DNA of 64,000 nt from Cylindrotheca closterium (GCA_933822405.4 CAKOGP040000224.1:569416-633415); one strand, 5' to 3'. Positions 21,759-33,000 are shown, numbered from the stretch's first letter. Notes: generated from the letters alone by a model not told the origin. Program-made: numbers and translations.

Positions 21759-22302
21759 TTGACTGGTTGATTCGATTGGATTTTGTTGATCCAGCAGTGC
21801 GGGTACTTTGTTGCATCACCCACTATTTCGTGTTGCATTTTATTTTTCAATGCAACTGTACTATAACAATAAAGATGATAATTTCCTATTGTACTAATAT
21901 TAGAAACAATAAGTACCTATACTGTATACGTGGGTACTTTGTGTACTCCCCATTACTATCGCGTACGCGGTGTTGCATTTTATGACAAAATGTTGAAAAG
22001 AACTACCAGTATACCCAAATACAAACAAACGAGCAAACGAACAAAGTCCTACACAATTCGGTTACAGTGCATGGTGTTGCACCAAAATGATATCATGGAG
22101 TGAATAAAATGAATGAATCGTCGCTTTGTGTGATATTAAAATATTACCAGGTACTCCCCCATCGTCGCGATTGATTGATTGATTGATTGATTGATTCTTT
22201 TCTTCATTCATTTATTCGTATAGCTAAAAGTATAGTAAGCGGCGCTTGTTCGTTCATGCCAATAACAACAGCCAGCTACCCTACTCTCTTATTACCATCA
22301 GT
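21759..22302. other. Intergenic region between convergent genes, with a GATT microsatellite
   Basis: 544 bp between two gene 3-prime ends. Contains seven tandem GATT units at 22169-22196 and several GGTACT/GTACC motifs. No gene seen. Confidence 0.5.
22169..22196. repeat. (GATT)7 microsatellite
   Basis: Seven perfect tandem copies of a 4-bp unit in the spacer between two convergent genes. Confidence 0.9.
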
Positions 22303-23307
22303 TTACCATGCACTAAGACTGGCTTTAAGTGCAATAATTTCATCACATTGTCCCATCTTTTCGGCAAACCTCGTCGACAGCTGGCTCGATTCCAAAGATT
22401 GTTCTCGCAACAGATTCAAGGTTTCTGGGTCATTTTTGGACTCTTTCGTAAGCTTTTTTTGTTTCTTCATGACGGCGTGGACGGTCGTCTTGCGATTCTG
22501 ACTGAGGAGTTTGACAATGTGCGCTTCCAGTCCCCTAGTATAATTGTCTTTGGTGAGGTTCTTCAAATGTTTCTCGACCACCTCTTCCGGTAGGACATCT
22601 GACTTTTGAGCAATCACTTCGACGGATTCAATATAGTCGTGTCGATAACGGCGAAAGAAGAGAACCGTTTCGACTAATTCCTCCTGAATCGTTCTCATTT
22701 CTGTAGGTTTCCACCAGAGACCCTTCATGGTCTTGAGACATTCCACTTCCTTTACATTGGCTCGGACTTGACCATCGGTAACTTCAGCAAACCGACACTT
22801 TTTCGGTCTTGGTTTGGCAAAGGATACTGCATTCGATTTCAGTTGTGATGTGAGACCATGGTCTTGGGTTTTGGCCAGTTCTGCAAACTTCTGAACGTCC
22901 ATATTGCACGAACGAACATGGCCCTGTAATATATGCAACATACTGGACATGGTCATGCGATCCGCCACGGCAATAAAGACTGCAACGTCTTGATCTTCCT
23001 TGGTACTGTACTTCTGAGCCAGCATTTGATATTCCAAATCGTCCTTCTTTTCTGCTTCATCTTCTGAATCGGTACTGTAGTCATCTTCAGGTATGTCATC
23101 AAATTCGGGCAAGGCATCCTTTTCCAAATAGTCTAATTCAAAGACGATGTTTCCCGAGTTTTCCCTATCATTGGTAGTGAGCGTAACGTCATCATCTGAA
23201 TGTATTCCATCTGCAGTGTTTGCATTTGCTTCTCGTTGTTCTTGTTCAAATAAATTTTGTTTGCTCCTGGATCGTTTGATTTTCTTCCAAAACTTTTTGA
23301 ACACCAT
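22303..23307 (-). CDS. Unknown diatom-type protein with W-W and RGLE motifs
   Basis: A single-exon frame of 334 residues. The N-terminus is strongly basic (MVFKKFWKKIKRSRSK) and is followed by an acidic stretch. The C-terminal half carries a pattern I associate with a widespread but unnamed diatom family: VSFAKPRPKKCRFAEV, then KGLWWKPTEMRTIQEE, a helix with FFRRYRHDY, then RGLEAHIVKLLSQNR and a basic/Gln helix. In this family the WW-x-EM block and the RGLE block are the most constant. Function is unknown. The convergent neighbour at 20211-21758 also starts with a basic FFKKPKP-like segment, but I see no further similarity. No signal peptide or membrane helix. Confidence 0.7.
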   Translation of the reverse strand: MVFKKFWKKIKRSRSKQNLFEQEQREANANTADGIHSDDDVTLTTNDRENSGNIVFELDYLEKDALPEFDDIPEDDYSTDSEDEAEKKDDLEYQMLAQKYSTKEDQDVAVFIAVADRMTMSSMLHILQGHVRSCNMDVQKFAELAKTQDHGLTSQLKSNAVSFAKPRPKKCRFAEVTDGQVRANVKEVECLKTMKGLWWKPTEMRTIQEELVETVLFFRRYRHDYIESVEVIAQKSDVLPEEVVEKHLKNLTKDNYTRGLEAHIVKLLSQNRKTTVHAVMKKQKKLTKESKNDPETLNLLREQSLESSQLSTRFAEKMGQCDEIIALKASLSAW

Positions 23308-23360
23308 CTTTGAGAAAACGTGTTAGGGTGTATTGTATTGTGTTGTGTTGTGTCGTGTAA

Positions 23361-23391
<31 letters not shown>

Positions 23392-24173
23392 TATAGAACG
23401 CTGTTATTCAATTTGTAAAGCGATGGGGGTTATATTGCTGAAGTCTGATCAGGTGACGTTCGTGATCAGAACTGAATGTATTGTGTGTATGTTGTTGTAT
23501 CAAAAAGTGAAAGATAATACTGTGTGATACTTGAGGTTAATGCTGCTGATGATGATGATGTGGAATGTAACAAGGTGATGCAATTATACCGGCAGCCTTA
23601 TTCTCTCAATCAATATTCCTTTTTAAGCTGTCTTGAATGTCAGGTACAATTCAACGAGAGTTACAATTTTGATAAAATTTTCGTTGACGCGTGTGGAAAA
23701 AGACCCGGTGTCTCACCTTCAACCATTGATGGTGAAAAAGCTTCTAACAGATTGTCTAAATGTCGAGAAGAACTTTCATGCGCGCTCTTCCGATAAATGT
23801 CTCCTTCAAGCCATTAAGTGTTTGGAGCATCCATTAAATGCCACGTCCACGTTCAAACTTCGCTCCACCAATAAGATTGACACTGTTTCTTCCGGAACAC
23901 GTGTTTATTATTCCTACCTGCTGCAGATAGAACCACCATGCTGTATGGAACGACGGGAGGACCCATGGTGGCTTGCTCGCGAACAGTACAAGTATGAAGA
24001 TGACGTTGAAGGTATCTAGCATTTGGCAAAAAAGAGGAGAGGGAGAACAAAAGGAAGTGAGAATTTCAAATTCACGAGGATCTCATGCCAACAACCACAA
24101 ATGACAATAATAAGAGTACACCAGTCAGTTTTAAGAACACAACATTTTGAATAGAATCAACTCGTTGCATACA
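23308..24173. other. Divergent intergenic region with an ATGT microsatellite
   Basis: 866 bp between two divergent 5-prime ends. Contains about seven tandem ATGT units at 23363-23392 in the leader of the minus-strand gene, and TGACGTT cores near 23453 and 24002. The plus-strand open frames at 23524-23796 and 23633-24019 lack protein-like features and I do not call them. Confidence 0.5.
23363..23392. repeat. (ATGT)n microsatellite
   Basis: About seven tandem ATGT units some 60 bp upstream of the start codon of the minus-strand gene, probably in its 5-prime UTR. Confidence 0.9.
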
Positions 24174-24864
24174 ATGAATCCTTTCAACAATCTCTTTGCA
24201 TTGGCCTTTCTCCTGCTGAATATTGGACAGGGAAATGCATGGACGCCCCAACAACAACGACAACAACAACGACAGCAACAACAACAACAAGAAACTAAGA
24301 ATATTGTTGCTGGACGCCGAACATTTTTAAAGTCAGCAGCACTTGCATCCGGAGCCATTCTGGTTGCCAATAATGGACAACCACTGGCGGCCAATGCAGA
24401 GTATGGAATCGATGCCAAAATGTCCTTTCCTGATGTCATCCAAGGTCTTAACGATCGCGCCAACAAACAATGCTTGGTGGAATCCTTGGGCAACCGAGAA
24501 TGTTTGGTGTACATGGAGGATGCTGAAAAATTCTTGTACAAGGGAGCTGACGTCCAAACTTTAATCTCAAGACTCCAATCCAGCACTTCTGCGTTGGACA
24601 AGATTCCGCCATTGGCTGGTGGAAACCAAGAAATGGAATGCCATTAATGGAATCTTGACGGGTCCCATGGGACAACTATCCGCTACCCTGACCATGATCA
24701 CGAGCTTGGCAAGCGATCCAAAGGTGGCCAAAGACAAGGCACAAACGGTCAAACAAGATTTGTTTGCCATGGGAACGGCCAATACCAACAAACAGGGTGA
24801 TGTCGTCCTCAAGTATCAAAAGAAGGCCATGGACGATTTGGCAGCCTTTTTGCAGTCACTGTGA
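24174..24864 (+). pseudogene. Photosystem II extrinsic protein (Psb31/PsbQ-like), reading frame broken once
   Basis: The gene starts at the ATG at 24174. The product has a bipartite or tripartite presequence: a signal peptide (NNLFALAFLLLNIGQGNA) followed by A-W-T-P (plastid-entry motif), a Gln-rich stretch, then a twin-arginine thylakoid signal (GRRTFLKSAALASGA, ending LAANA). The mature part, about 150 residues, is helical, with NRECLVYMED and LDKIPPL and, downstream, ETKKWNAINGILTGPMG, which match diatom lumenal PSII extrinsic proteins; I favour Psb31 over PsbQ. Near 24615-24620 (GCTGGTGG) the frame shifts by +1: upstream it runs into a TAA at 24648-24650, while the conserved second half continues in another frame to TGA at 24862-24864. 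No plausible intron fits there. This is either an assembly indel or a recently broken gene; the downstream part shows no decay. Confidence 0.8.
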
Positions 24865-25663
24865 TCTATGAATATATCATTACATTTCGCTGATTGTGAT
24901 TGTGACCGAGATAATCATACATCTAGCGCTAATATAAACTGCTAGTACTGCATGTAGCAAAATTAACTAAACAGAACAAGAATCGAACTGTTGACGAGAG
25001 GCCAGCCAGCAGTTCAGATACTCGACGGCCGGGATTTCGAAAAGTACTATTTCGGCCTGTACTATACTGTACCTAACGGAAACATGTGGTGGTATGCAAA
25101 AGATATCGCGCATCTGCAGCCCTAAGCCCAACCTTAATAAAACATCTACAGTACGTACCTACAGTACAGAACAAGTCCCTCTATGCTAAAGGCTACTACG
25201 ACAGCAAAGTCTTTAGGGGATCTTCCAGAGTCTGGTCTCCTTCGTTGGGGGAGGAGAAGGCAGGGGAGATACCGGTAGGTTCAGTACTGTAGGTAGGGAC
25301 AGAGCGGTGCTTCTATCTATCTCACATGGCGAACATGGGTAATTATCAGACAGAGAAATGTTTCTTAACTACCAAGTCTTGCCCCTAAGAGATGGTGGCC
25401 TTTCATTTAGAACCCATCGGTGCAACATTTAGGGGGAGATATTTTCGCTCCCCTAATAGTTTATTTAACGAATGGCTACCACATGATACCGGTAGGAGAC
25501 TGAGAAATTTGGCGGCTTGCACAAAGAATTGAAAATATAAATACTGTTGGAAATTTTAATTTTAATTTTAATACCTACTGCATTGTGCAAGCTATATACT
25601 TTGCTGCGGTTGTATTATTAATATTGTTGGAATGGAAATTGGAGGTTTATCGTTGCCTCCTTG
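24865..25663. other. Intergenic region with TACCGGTA and TACAGTA motifs
   Basis: 799 bp with TACCGGTA at 25270-25277 and 25487-25494, TACAGTA/TACTGTA motifs near 25063, 25146, 25160 and 25283, and three TTTTAA units near 25553-25571. No gene or tRNA supported. Confidence 0.5.
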
Positions 25664-28600
25664 ATGATGGATACCTTATTGGAGGATCCTTTGCTGAACC
25701 TTTCTCCGAAAGACAACAAGATGGCGGACGACGAGATTCTATTATTCGAGGACTACGCCGCTCCTGAAGACGATGCTGATTATGATGAAAGTGATCATGA
25801 TGAATATTACATAGAAGAAGGAGAAACCATGTCAATGCCACAACACGAACGCAACGCCATGGAAGAAGAGAGAATACAGCTTGACAGTGAAGAAAAGGGA
25901 GGAGAGTTGGACTATGACTCATCATCCGATTTGCCATTATTGTCATCAGTCATGAATAGTAGGACTAGGCCTACTACTGATATTAATAACAATAACAGAA
26001 GTACATCCAACAATTATGGCAAAAGCAGACATTCACCGAGGACCCCAGACGGAAGCCTGGTATCGAATGAACTCCGACTCTCGTTGGCCCTGGATGCAGC
26101 GCAACTTGGAAAATTGACCCGTCTCAATGAACATGTGGTGACGGCAGTGGCTACCGAAGAATCCAAGAAAAAAAAGGAAACCGATTGGACGGGAATCAAG
26201 GCAGCTCATAATTTGAATGGCAAATCGGCGTTTATACGAGTTTGCATCGAAGCCGCGGCCATGGGAAGACTTCACCGGGGATCTGAAAAGTCATATACCG
26301 TATCCAATTATGACGAGAGTGAAGAGGAAGCCAACAAAAATATTATCAATATCACTTCCAAGGAAGCTGCAAAGGGTATGATTGATACGATATTAGAAAC
26401 CATGCAGGAGACCGAGTATCAGCTGGACGAGATTCTAAATGAATTAGAGGTCCTTCAAGAAGTGGATCCCTATTCGATTGAAGAATTCTTGCCGGTACTA
26501 GACACTTTGAAAAGTCAAGTGGATGCGCTGACTCATCATCTACTCTATCAACCAAACACTGCTTCCACTCGTTTGGAGAAAGTCATTGACGAGCAACGGG
26601 AGGATATTTCCAAATCCTGGGCGCACCATTTGACAGTCATTGAAGATATGGAGAATTTTCAGAATACCAAGGACACCTTTGACGATCAGAATCTAGCCGT
26701 CATTCCATGTTTCGACATACCAACCTTTAAAAAACCGACATTCTTCATGACCAAGGGGAAGCAACGCAAGGCAATCCCTCTGCAAGCGGCCAAGGAAGGA
26801 CTTTTGAAAATGGAATTATTGGCGAGTGGAAGCGATATTCGGGTACGGTCCACCTGCCATTGTCCATATTGCAAGAAACCATCTTCCTTCCAAACGCAAT
26901 CCTACAAACACATGAGGGAGCGGAAACAAGCCAACGATGCCACTCTCAAGAACGAGCTTGTAGGTCTGGCAAGAAAGCGACCATCCAAGAAAATTGTCTT
27001 TGCCAAATCCGCGCCCAGTATCAAGAATCCACTGAAACCGACTCCCAATCTCGACGGTGGAATGCAACACGGCTTGTCGTGGAAGTCACCACGTACCCAG
27101 CGACGAAACTTTAGAGAAGCGGAAGCAAGACGAAAGTTGATTGAACAGCAAAAGGCGCACATGCTACCGGCCATTGATGAGTCGGACTCCAAAGTCGCTG
27201 TCATCGAACCAATGGATGCTGCTCCAAATAACCTGGATGCTACTACTGCTCCCTTGGTGTACTCATCGCCAAGCATTACTACGGAAAAAGAAAAGCTATC
27301 CGCTACTGATCTAGGCAGCCAGACGCCGCCACTCGAACAAGAGGAAGTGGCGTCGCCATCTAGCGACTTTTCGGAACCCTCCAAACCCAGGTCATCTTTT
27401 GGTGCAGGAATCCTGGCGTTGGTGTCTCCGCGGTCTTCCAAGGGAGTCTTGGCCAAACGAGCCTTGCAAAACGCAGGAGCGCCAGAAGGAGATAGACGAA
27501 ATATGATGGAGAGATCAGCCTCCCAACGATTGATGGATTGGCTTTCACCATCCTCCTCCATCAAGAAGAACAAGGTGGATTCCAACAGTAATGTGAGGGA
27601 AATCAAAACCTTTACCATTCCTGGGCTCCCATCGCTGGATGGCGACGACGACGACGACGACGAGGAATCGACATTGGAAGAACAACTAGCAACGTCTCCA
27701 AAGGACAATACTATTGAGTCCAATGCGAACAATGGCAAACCATTTACCATTCCTGGGCTGCCTTCATTAGATGATGATGACGACGACGACGACAACGAGG
27801 AGGAATCAACATCGCCATCTGTAAAAATAGAAGAGCAACCGGAAAGGTCTTCAAGAAAATCAATTTCGATTGACATGACAGGTATGCTCACCAGGAACAC
27901 ACCTAAAGAAGAGGAGCCGCCTTCAATCACTGCCATTGACGAAGAGTATTATTCTGACGAAGTCATTGAAGAGGAGATCGTTGAAGAGGAGATTATTGAA
28001 GAAGAATACAACGACGAAGGCTCTATGCCCGCGATTGAAGAAGAGATTGAAGAGGAGATTCTTGAAGGGTCCATTCGGATCGACCATTCGACTCAAGAGC
28101 CGTTGCCCGAGAAATGCGATTATATGATGCCTCTGAAGGGCGGCGACTCTCACAGTACGGTTTTCGATAGCAGCACCGAATTCGTGGAGCTCGATGATGA
28201 AGCTTCCGCCAAATCAAAGACAAGCATCTTTCGCAGCAATAGTCTACGGTCGGAGGCTTCGGCCTCAGGATCTAGTCGTAAATCCAGCAGATCCAGCAAA
28301 CCCAATCGCAGCAATAGTTTCTCATCACATGGCTCCTCCTCTTTGAAATCACAAAAGAAAGATAAGGCCTCACGCAGTAAGAGTCCTATGAAGTCAGACG
28401 GGTCTGTAAAGTCATCAAGATCAAAGAAGAAAAGCGATCGCAAGTCAGAAAGGAAATCGCGCAGCTTGGATTCTGACTCTGTAAAGTCCGCAAAATCAGA
28501 TGACTCTATTTTGAGTCCTCCTGGATCTACAAAGTCGTCGAGATCAAGAAAGAAATCTGATCGAAAGAGAGACAAGAAATCAAGGAATAAGAATGTGGAA

Positions 28601-29956
28601 TCAGTAATGTCTGGCGATTCAGAAGATCTTTCGATATCAACTCCACCTCCTCCTCCATTAAAAAGCGTCAAGTCAACAGGATCTGAAAAGTCTACAAAAT
28701 CCAGCAAGTCTAGGAGCAGTAAGAGTCCAAAGCCAGAGGACTCGGCAAAGTCGTCAAGATCGAAGAAGAAGCTTTCCCGACATCTAAGTTTGCAACCAGC
28801 AGGCTCGAAGAAGCCTGAACGCAGGGCTCCAAAACGAAGCACCAGCATTGGATCTGTCAAATCAAGCAAATCGAGCAGAGCATCAAGACGAGAAAATAGG
28901 ACTATAGATTCAGCAAAATCAAGCAAGTCCAAGAAAAAGCTGACACGGCATCTCAGTCTGATGCAAGAAGGATCCAGGAAGCCAGAACGTAGAACAACAA
29001 AAGAAGCGTTGCGACACAAGAGTGTGGACAGTGGTGGGTCTCCAAAATCAAGCAAGTCCAAAAAGAAACCGTCTAAAACGGATACCAAGCCTAGTGAGGA
29101 GGAGCCAGAAGGTTGGTGGCAACTTGATTGGGCCAACCTTGAAGACGGAGACGGAAAGCGTCGATCCACAGGAGTGAAACGATGTCGTAGCATGGGTGCT
29201 GCATCTGTGAAATCAAGTAGGCTCAGAAACGCTCGGCGCGAACAATTGAATGGAGACGGATCAGGAAAACCAAAACTTGTTCGTCATAACAGTATGCCAG
29301 GAGTTAGACCATCAAGACCAGAGCGTCGTTCTAGTGATAAGTCTCGGCCGACGACTGCCGATCCTGAATCTCAATCTACGAAGTCCAGAAAGAAATCCCG
29401 TCGCAACATGAAGTCAGACGGGTCTGTGAAATCATCAAAATCATCAAGGTCCAAGAAGAAGCTCTCGCGCCACCTTAGTATGCCACAAAAGGGATCGTCG
29501 AAACCAGAACGAAGGTCCACGAAAAACCGAAAGGACAGGAGCGTATCGCCTCAAGGAAGGACCTACCTTGCCCCGATGAAATCACCTCGTGCTGGTAGGG
29601 TTGTCGGTCCGGGGACAAAAGAGTCTTCAGCAAATGGAAGAAAACGCATTAATGATTCTGAAAGGACATCTCGTTCTACTCCAATATCAGCCTCAGATGT
29701 TGTCAGCAAATATTCTGCACCACCTGAAAGAGAAGTGAAGCGTACAGCAAGCGCGGAGACAATTGCTGGTCTGGAAGAGTATCGAGCACTTGTCAAGTTG
29801 GCTGTTGCCGAAACGTCAAGTGACGTTTCATCGCTCAGATCGTCACAGAGCAGCCTTCAGTCACAAGACACCGCAGCTGATGGTGGTTTGCCGCGGCCGC
29901 CACCACCACCACCTACATCCCCGCCACAGTCACCCAAGACGCAATATTCATTTTGA
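25664..29956 (+). CDS. Large Ser/Lys/Arg-repeat protein with acidic middle, unknown function
   Basis: One open frame of about 1430 residues; ATGs at 25664 and 25667 are equivalent starts. The N-terminal 350 residues are acidic to mixed and contain helical segments. A cysteine cluster (CHCPYCKK) near residues 396-403 may bind metal. The middle has two copies of FTIPGLPSLD plus an Asp run (DNA near 27608 and 27742) and a Glu/Ile-rich stretch. The C-terminal 550 residues are built from KSSRSKKK-type repeats, with recurring RHLSL, RHLSM and RHNSMP motifs followed by G-S-KPERR. R-x-x-S-x-P is typical of kinase and 14-3-3 sites. The tail ends in polyproline. It could be a cytoskeletal or nuclear scaffold, or a silica-associated Lys/Ser-rich protein, but I see no domain that decides. 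No signal peptide. Confidence 0.65.
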   Translation: MMDTLLEDPLLNLSPKDNKMADDEILLFEDYAAPEDDADYDESDHDEYYIEEGETMSMPQHERNAMEEERIQLDSEEKGGELDYDSSSDLPLLSSVMNSRTRPTTDINNNNRSTSNNYGKSRHSPRTPDGSLVSNELRLSLALDAAQLGKLTRLNEHVVTAVATEESKKKKETDWTGIKAAHNLNGKSAFIRVCIEAAAMGRLHRGSEKSYTVSNYDESEEEANKNIINITSKEAAKGMIDTILETMQETEYQLDEILNELEVLQEVDPYSIEEFLPVLDTLKSQVDALTHHLLYQPNTASTRLEKVIDEQREDISKSWAHHLTVIEDMENFQNTKDTFDDQNLAVIPCFDIPTFKKPTFFMTKGKQRKAIPLQAAKEGLLKMELLASGSDIRVRSTCHCPYCKKPSSFQTQSYKHMRERKQANDATLKNELVGLARKRPSKKIVFAKSAPSIKNPLKPTPNLDGGMQHGLSWKSPRTQRRNFREAEARRKLIEQQKAHMLPAIDESDSKVAVIEPMDAAPNNLDATTAPLVYSSPSITTEKEKLSATDLGSQTPPLEQEEVASPSSDFSEPSKPRSSFGAGILALVSPRSSKGVLAKRALQNAGAPEGDRRNMMERSASQRLMDWLSPSSSIKKNKVDSNSNVREIKTFTIPGLPSLDGDDDDDDEESTLEEQLATSPKDNTIESNANNGKPFTIPGLPSLDDDDDDDDNEEESTSPSVKIEEQPERSSRKSISIDMTGMLTRNTPKEEEPPSITAIDEEYYSDEVIEEEIVEEEIIEEEYNDEGSMPAIEEEIEEEILEGSIRIDHSTQEPLPEKCDYMMPLKGGDSHSTVFDSSTEFVELDDEASAKSKTSIFRSNSLRSEASASGSSRKSSRSSKPNRSNSFSSHGSSSLKSQKKDKASRSKSPMKSDGSVKSSRSKKKSDRKSERKSRSLDSDSVKSAKSDDSILSPPGSTKSSRSRKKSDRKRDKKSRNKNVESVMSGDSEDLSISTPPPPPLKSVKSTGSEKSTKSSKSRSSKSPKPEDSAKSSRSKKKLSRHLSLQPAGSKKPERRAPKRSTSIGSVKSSKSSRASRRENRTIDSAKSSKSKKKLTRHLSLMQEGSRKPERRTTKEALRHKSVDSGGSPKSSKSKKKPSKTDTKPSEEEPEGWWQLDWANLEDGDGKRRSTGVKRCRSMGAASVKSSRLRNARREQLNGDGSGKPKLVRHNSMPGVRPSRPERRSSDKSRPTTADPESQSTKSRKKSRRNMKSDGSVKSSKSSRSKKKLSRHLSMPQKGSSKPERRSTKNRKDRSVSPQGRTYLAPMKSPRAGRVVGPGTKESSANGRKRINDSERTSRSTPISASDVVSKYSAPPEREVKRTASAETIAGLEEYRALVKLAVAETSSDVSSLRSSQSSLQSQDTAADGGLPRPPPPPPTSPPQSPKTQYSF

Positions 29957-30011
29957 AGGAGGAAATTTGATATCTAGTCGATTCTATCATAGTGACCAAT
30001 AATGGCCCAAT

Positions 30012-33000
30012 TTAATCTAATTTAGCCCTTTTTGTTGCAGGATCAATTTGAATACCATACTCTTGAAGGATTGAACTGAGATCATCAGCAATCGAAGCTG
30101 GATTGCGATTCGCCAGCTCTTTTCTCAGTTGCTCTTGCCAGGAACTTTTGGCACTTGAATTGGATTCATTAGGAACTTCGTCCATACCGCTAGCTTTCCT
30201 CTTTGCGGTAGGCTCTGATGCACCACTAACTTCTGTCGCACTCTTTACACATCCGTCGATTTGGCTATCGCCTTCTTTTGTTGGGCCCAAGAGGTTACTT
30301 CTAACCATCACATGAATGGTTCCACTGTTTCCACGCGTAATGAATAATCCTTCATCAAGATACAAAACCTTTGGCAGAGAAACATATCAGATTCACAATA
30401 GTGGCATTGCACAAAAGATCAAACTCAATGAAACTTACGTCAATGAAACTTTTACCATGACCACCATACGGTCGGGTCAAGGAGTAGTGCAAGCTTCCAT
30501 CAGCGTTGACTCCGTGAGGCAACTGGGCGCCCAAAAATAGCTTGGCACCAATATTTTGGAAGGATTCGCTCCATGAACTTGTGTACTCTTGATCAAAAAT
30601 GGCCTTCCAATCTTCAAAACTGCCATGTTCATCATCTTTCATCAGTTCGCCATTCGAATCATATGGTATAAAGGGAGAAAGCTTTCCACCTGTAAACCAA
30701 ACCGATAATCGGTTCTTCTCATTTGGATCTCGCAACATGTAACCTTTCACAACTTGAATCGCCCGAAGTGGTTTCTTTGGGCCGATTTCATCATCACTTG
30801 GTTGGATAGTCATTGCAATTTCGATGCTGAATAGTTCCAATAAGTGTGAGCAATCATTATCAATAGTTTGACGCAATCTGATGCATGTACTACTTACTCA
30901 TACGAACGCAAGGTCTTTTGCTGTTTTTCAAATGTTTCAGCGTCCTCCTCATCCGTCATGGCAAGCTCTCTTCGTAGACTCCAAGGGACTACATTTCGCG
31001 CTTCGTTCATGTCGCAAACGTAGTCAATCTTGTTCAAAGTGTGTTGGATACTGCACTTCAAGTGTCCAGGTTTGAACATGTTGAAACTCATCTTGCCCAA
31101 GGAATACACAAAATCTCCACGGCCAGTCTTCCCAAGACATCCATCATAGGCTGGGCGACTAAGTGAGACCCATGCACTGTTCAAAAAGTTATCAATGAAG
31201 GATGTGTCGTCAACTGGTCTTCCAGGATCCGAAGATGCATAGATACTCGACATGACTTCCAATGCCTTCAAGAATCGAGGGTTTGTCACATCACCATGCG
31301 AAGACAGCAAGGATGCAACCAACTCACTACGGCAGGTTCTCGTAACGAATGCTCGTGGCGTCAATGATCGATATTCGAGTTCTGCCTCTGGTGGATGATC
31401 GGCAACTTGTCCCTTATTTTCGGTATCCGATCCATCCGAATCTTCAGCTTCGGCCAATTCCGATTGAAGATCTCCTCCAACAGACGCCGTGTTGTTATCG
31501 TCCGCCATGCTGCGTTCCGAGTCATCGATTTCACTCCTAAATTCACTTCGAAAGTCATCTTCGAGGACGTTTGCCAGCATGGACCAGTCCACTCGATTCT
31601 CTTCATCATCCATCATACCATTCATACCATTGTAATCGGCATCCAATGGCTGCAGGATTTCATTATTGTTATTATTATTATTCTGAGATATGGACGCCCT
31701 GACTGCTTGCATGTCCATATTACCATCCACATCGCCTTCCGAGACTAGGGTCAATGGTTCTCCAGTAGGTAAACCCCCAATTCCCGCCGGTCCCTTGATG
31801 CGGATGCATTTATTCTTTTGTTCAATTACTTTGCAAAAAGAATCTTCAGATAATACGCTCTCGTTTGGATCTTCAATCTCGCATTGCACTCCCACCTGGA
31901 AGACGAACAGAATAAAATGTGACAAACGTTAGAAAGATGAGTGATGACAGAAATAATAAAAAACCACCGCAAAATACGACATCGTCGTCGTCAATGTGTG
32001 TGCGTGTACTTACAAAGTTGACAACCTTGCCACTGTGATTCCGAAGCGCCACAATGAAGAATTGATTCCAGAAGGGGGTTTCATCCGCCTTGTAATTCAA
32101 CAAGTTGACAGAAGTATCCTTTCCATTCTTGATGCTCTCCCGTATCAATGCCACAGATTTTGGATCCGTGTCTTTTCCTTGCAAGAATCGGCAATTTCGG
32201 CCCAAGGTTTGTTCCTTGGTGTATCCCGTCAATTGATAAAAAGATTGACTGGCATATACGATGGGATTGTCAGGTTGCATTGGATCCGTCATGCAAAAGG
32301 ACTGCTGTTCCTTGATGAGATTTTCCAACATGTGAAAGTCCGACATGGCCAAGGCATCATTGACGCCTTGCTTGACTGCCGCATGATGAAGCGGATGATC
32401 CTTGCAACAATTCTTGAGAATCTCTTGGGCCTTGGATGGTATTTTGTCTTGGACAATTTGTCGCAGACGGGCATTTTCTTGTTGGAGTATAAACAAGTCC
32501 TCTTCCAAACTTTTGTGTTCATTCTTTCGTTTCTCTCGACTTCGCTTGGCAAACTCTCGATTTTTGCGTTTGCGTTCCTTTTCGGCAGCCACTTGGTCCG
32601 CACGGGTGCCTTGGAGATGAGCTGCGTGTGGGAAATTGGCTGCTGCTCCTGCTGCTCCTGTGGCTTTCAGTTTTTGAAGCAACATTCTTTGCTGTAGACT
32701 GACAGGAACATTGTTTGGACTCATCATGCTGGGGGTTGGAGTAGTATTATTAGCTTGTTGTTGTTGTTGTTGTTGTTGTTGTTGATGATGATGATGCTGT
32801 TGATGAAGGTTGAGCATTGGAATCAGTGATGCCGTGGTCTGTAATTGCATAGGTGCGGCAGAAAAGGAAGCATTCACGTTGGTGGACTGTGGAAAGCCTG
32901 CTGTAGCAGTCATCATGTTATTCGTAGGGTGCTGCATTAGACTTGGATTTGAATTGTGACTGTGATTGTGATTGATAGCTGATTGGATCACTGTCTTTGC

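Noticed and set aside
23524..24019. Two overlapping plus-strand frames of 90 and 128 codons upstream of the PSII gene
   Set aside because: No convincing start, domain or composition; they fall in the divergent promoter region.
24615..24720. An intron to explain the frame break in the PSII gene
   Set aside because: GT at 24619 with AG at 24630 would be only 12 bp, and the next AG would remove conserved residues ETKKW through LTGPMG. A base indel fits better.
24975..25040. tRNA-like T-loop (GTTCGATTC on the minus strand)
   Set aside because: The T stem does not pair and no acceptor, D or anticodon arms can be drawn around it.
25664..29956. Large minus-strand frames (26902-27936 and 28150-29193)
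   Set aside because: Antisense shadows of the Ser/Lys/Arg repeat protein; AAG/TCA-rich codons leave the reverse strand free of stops.
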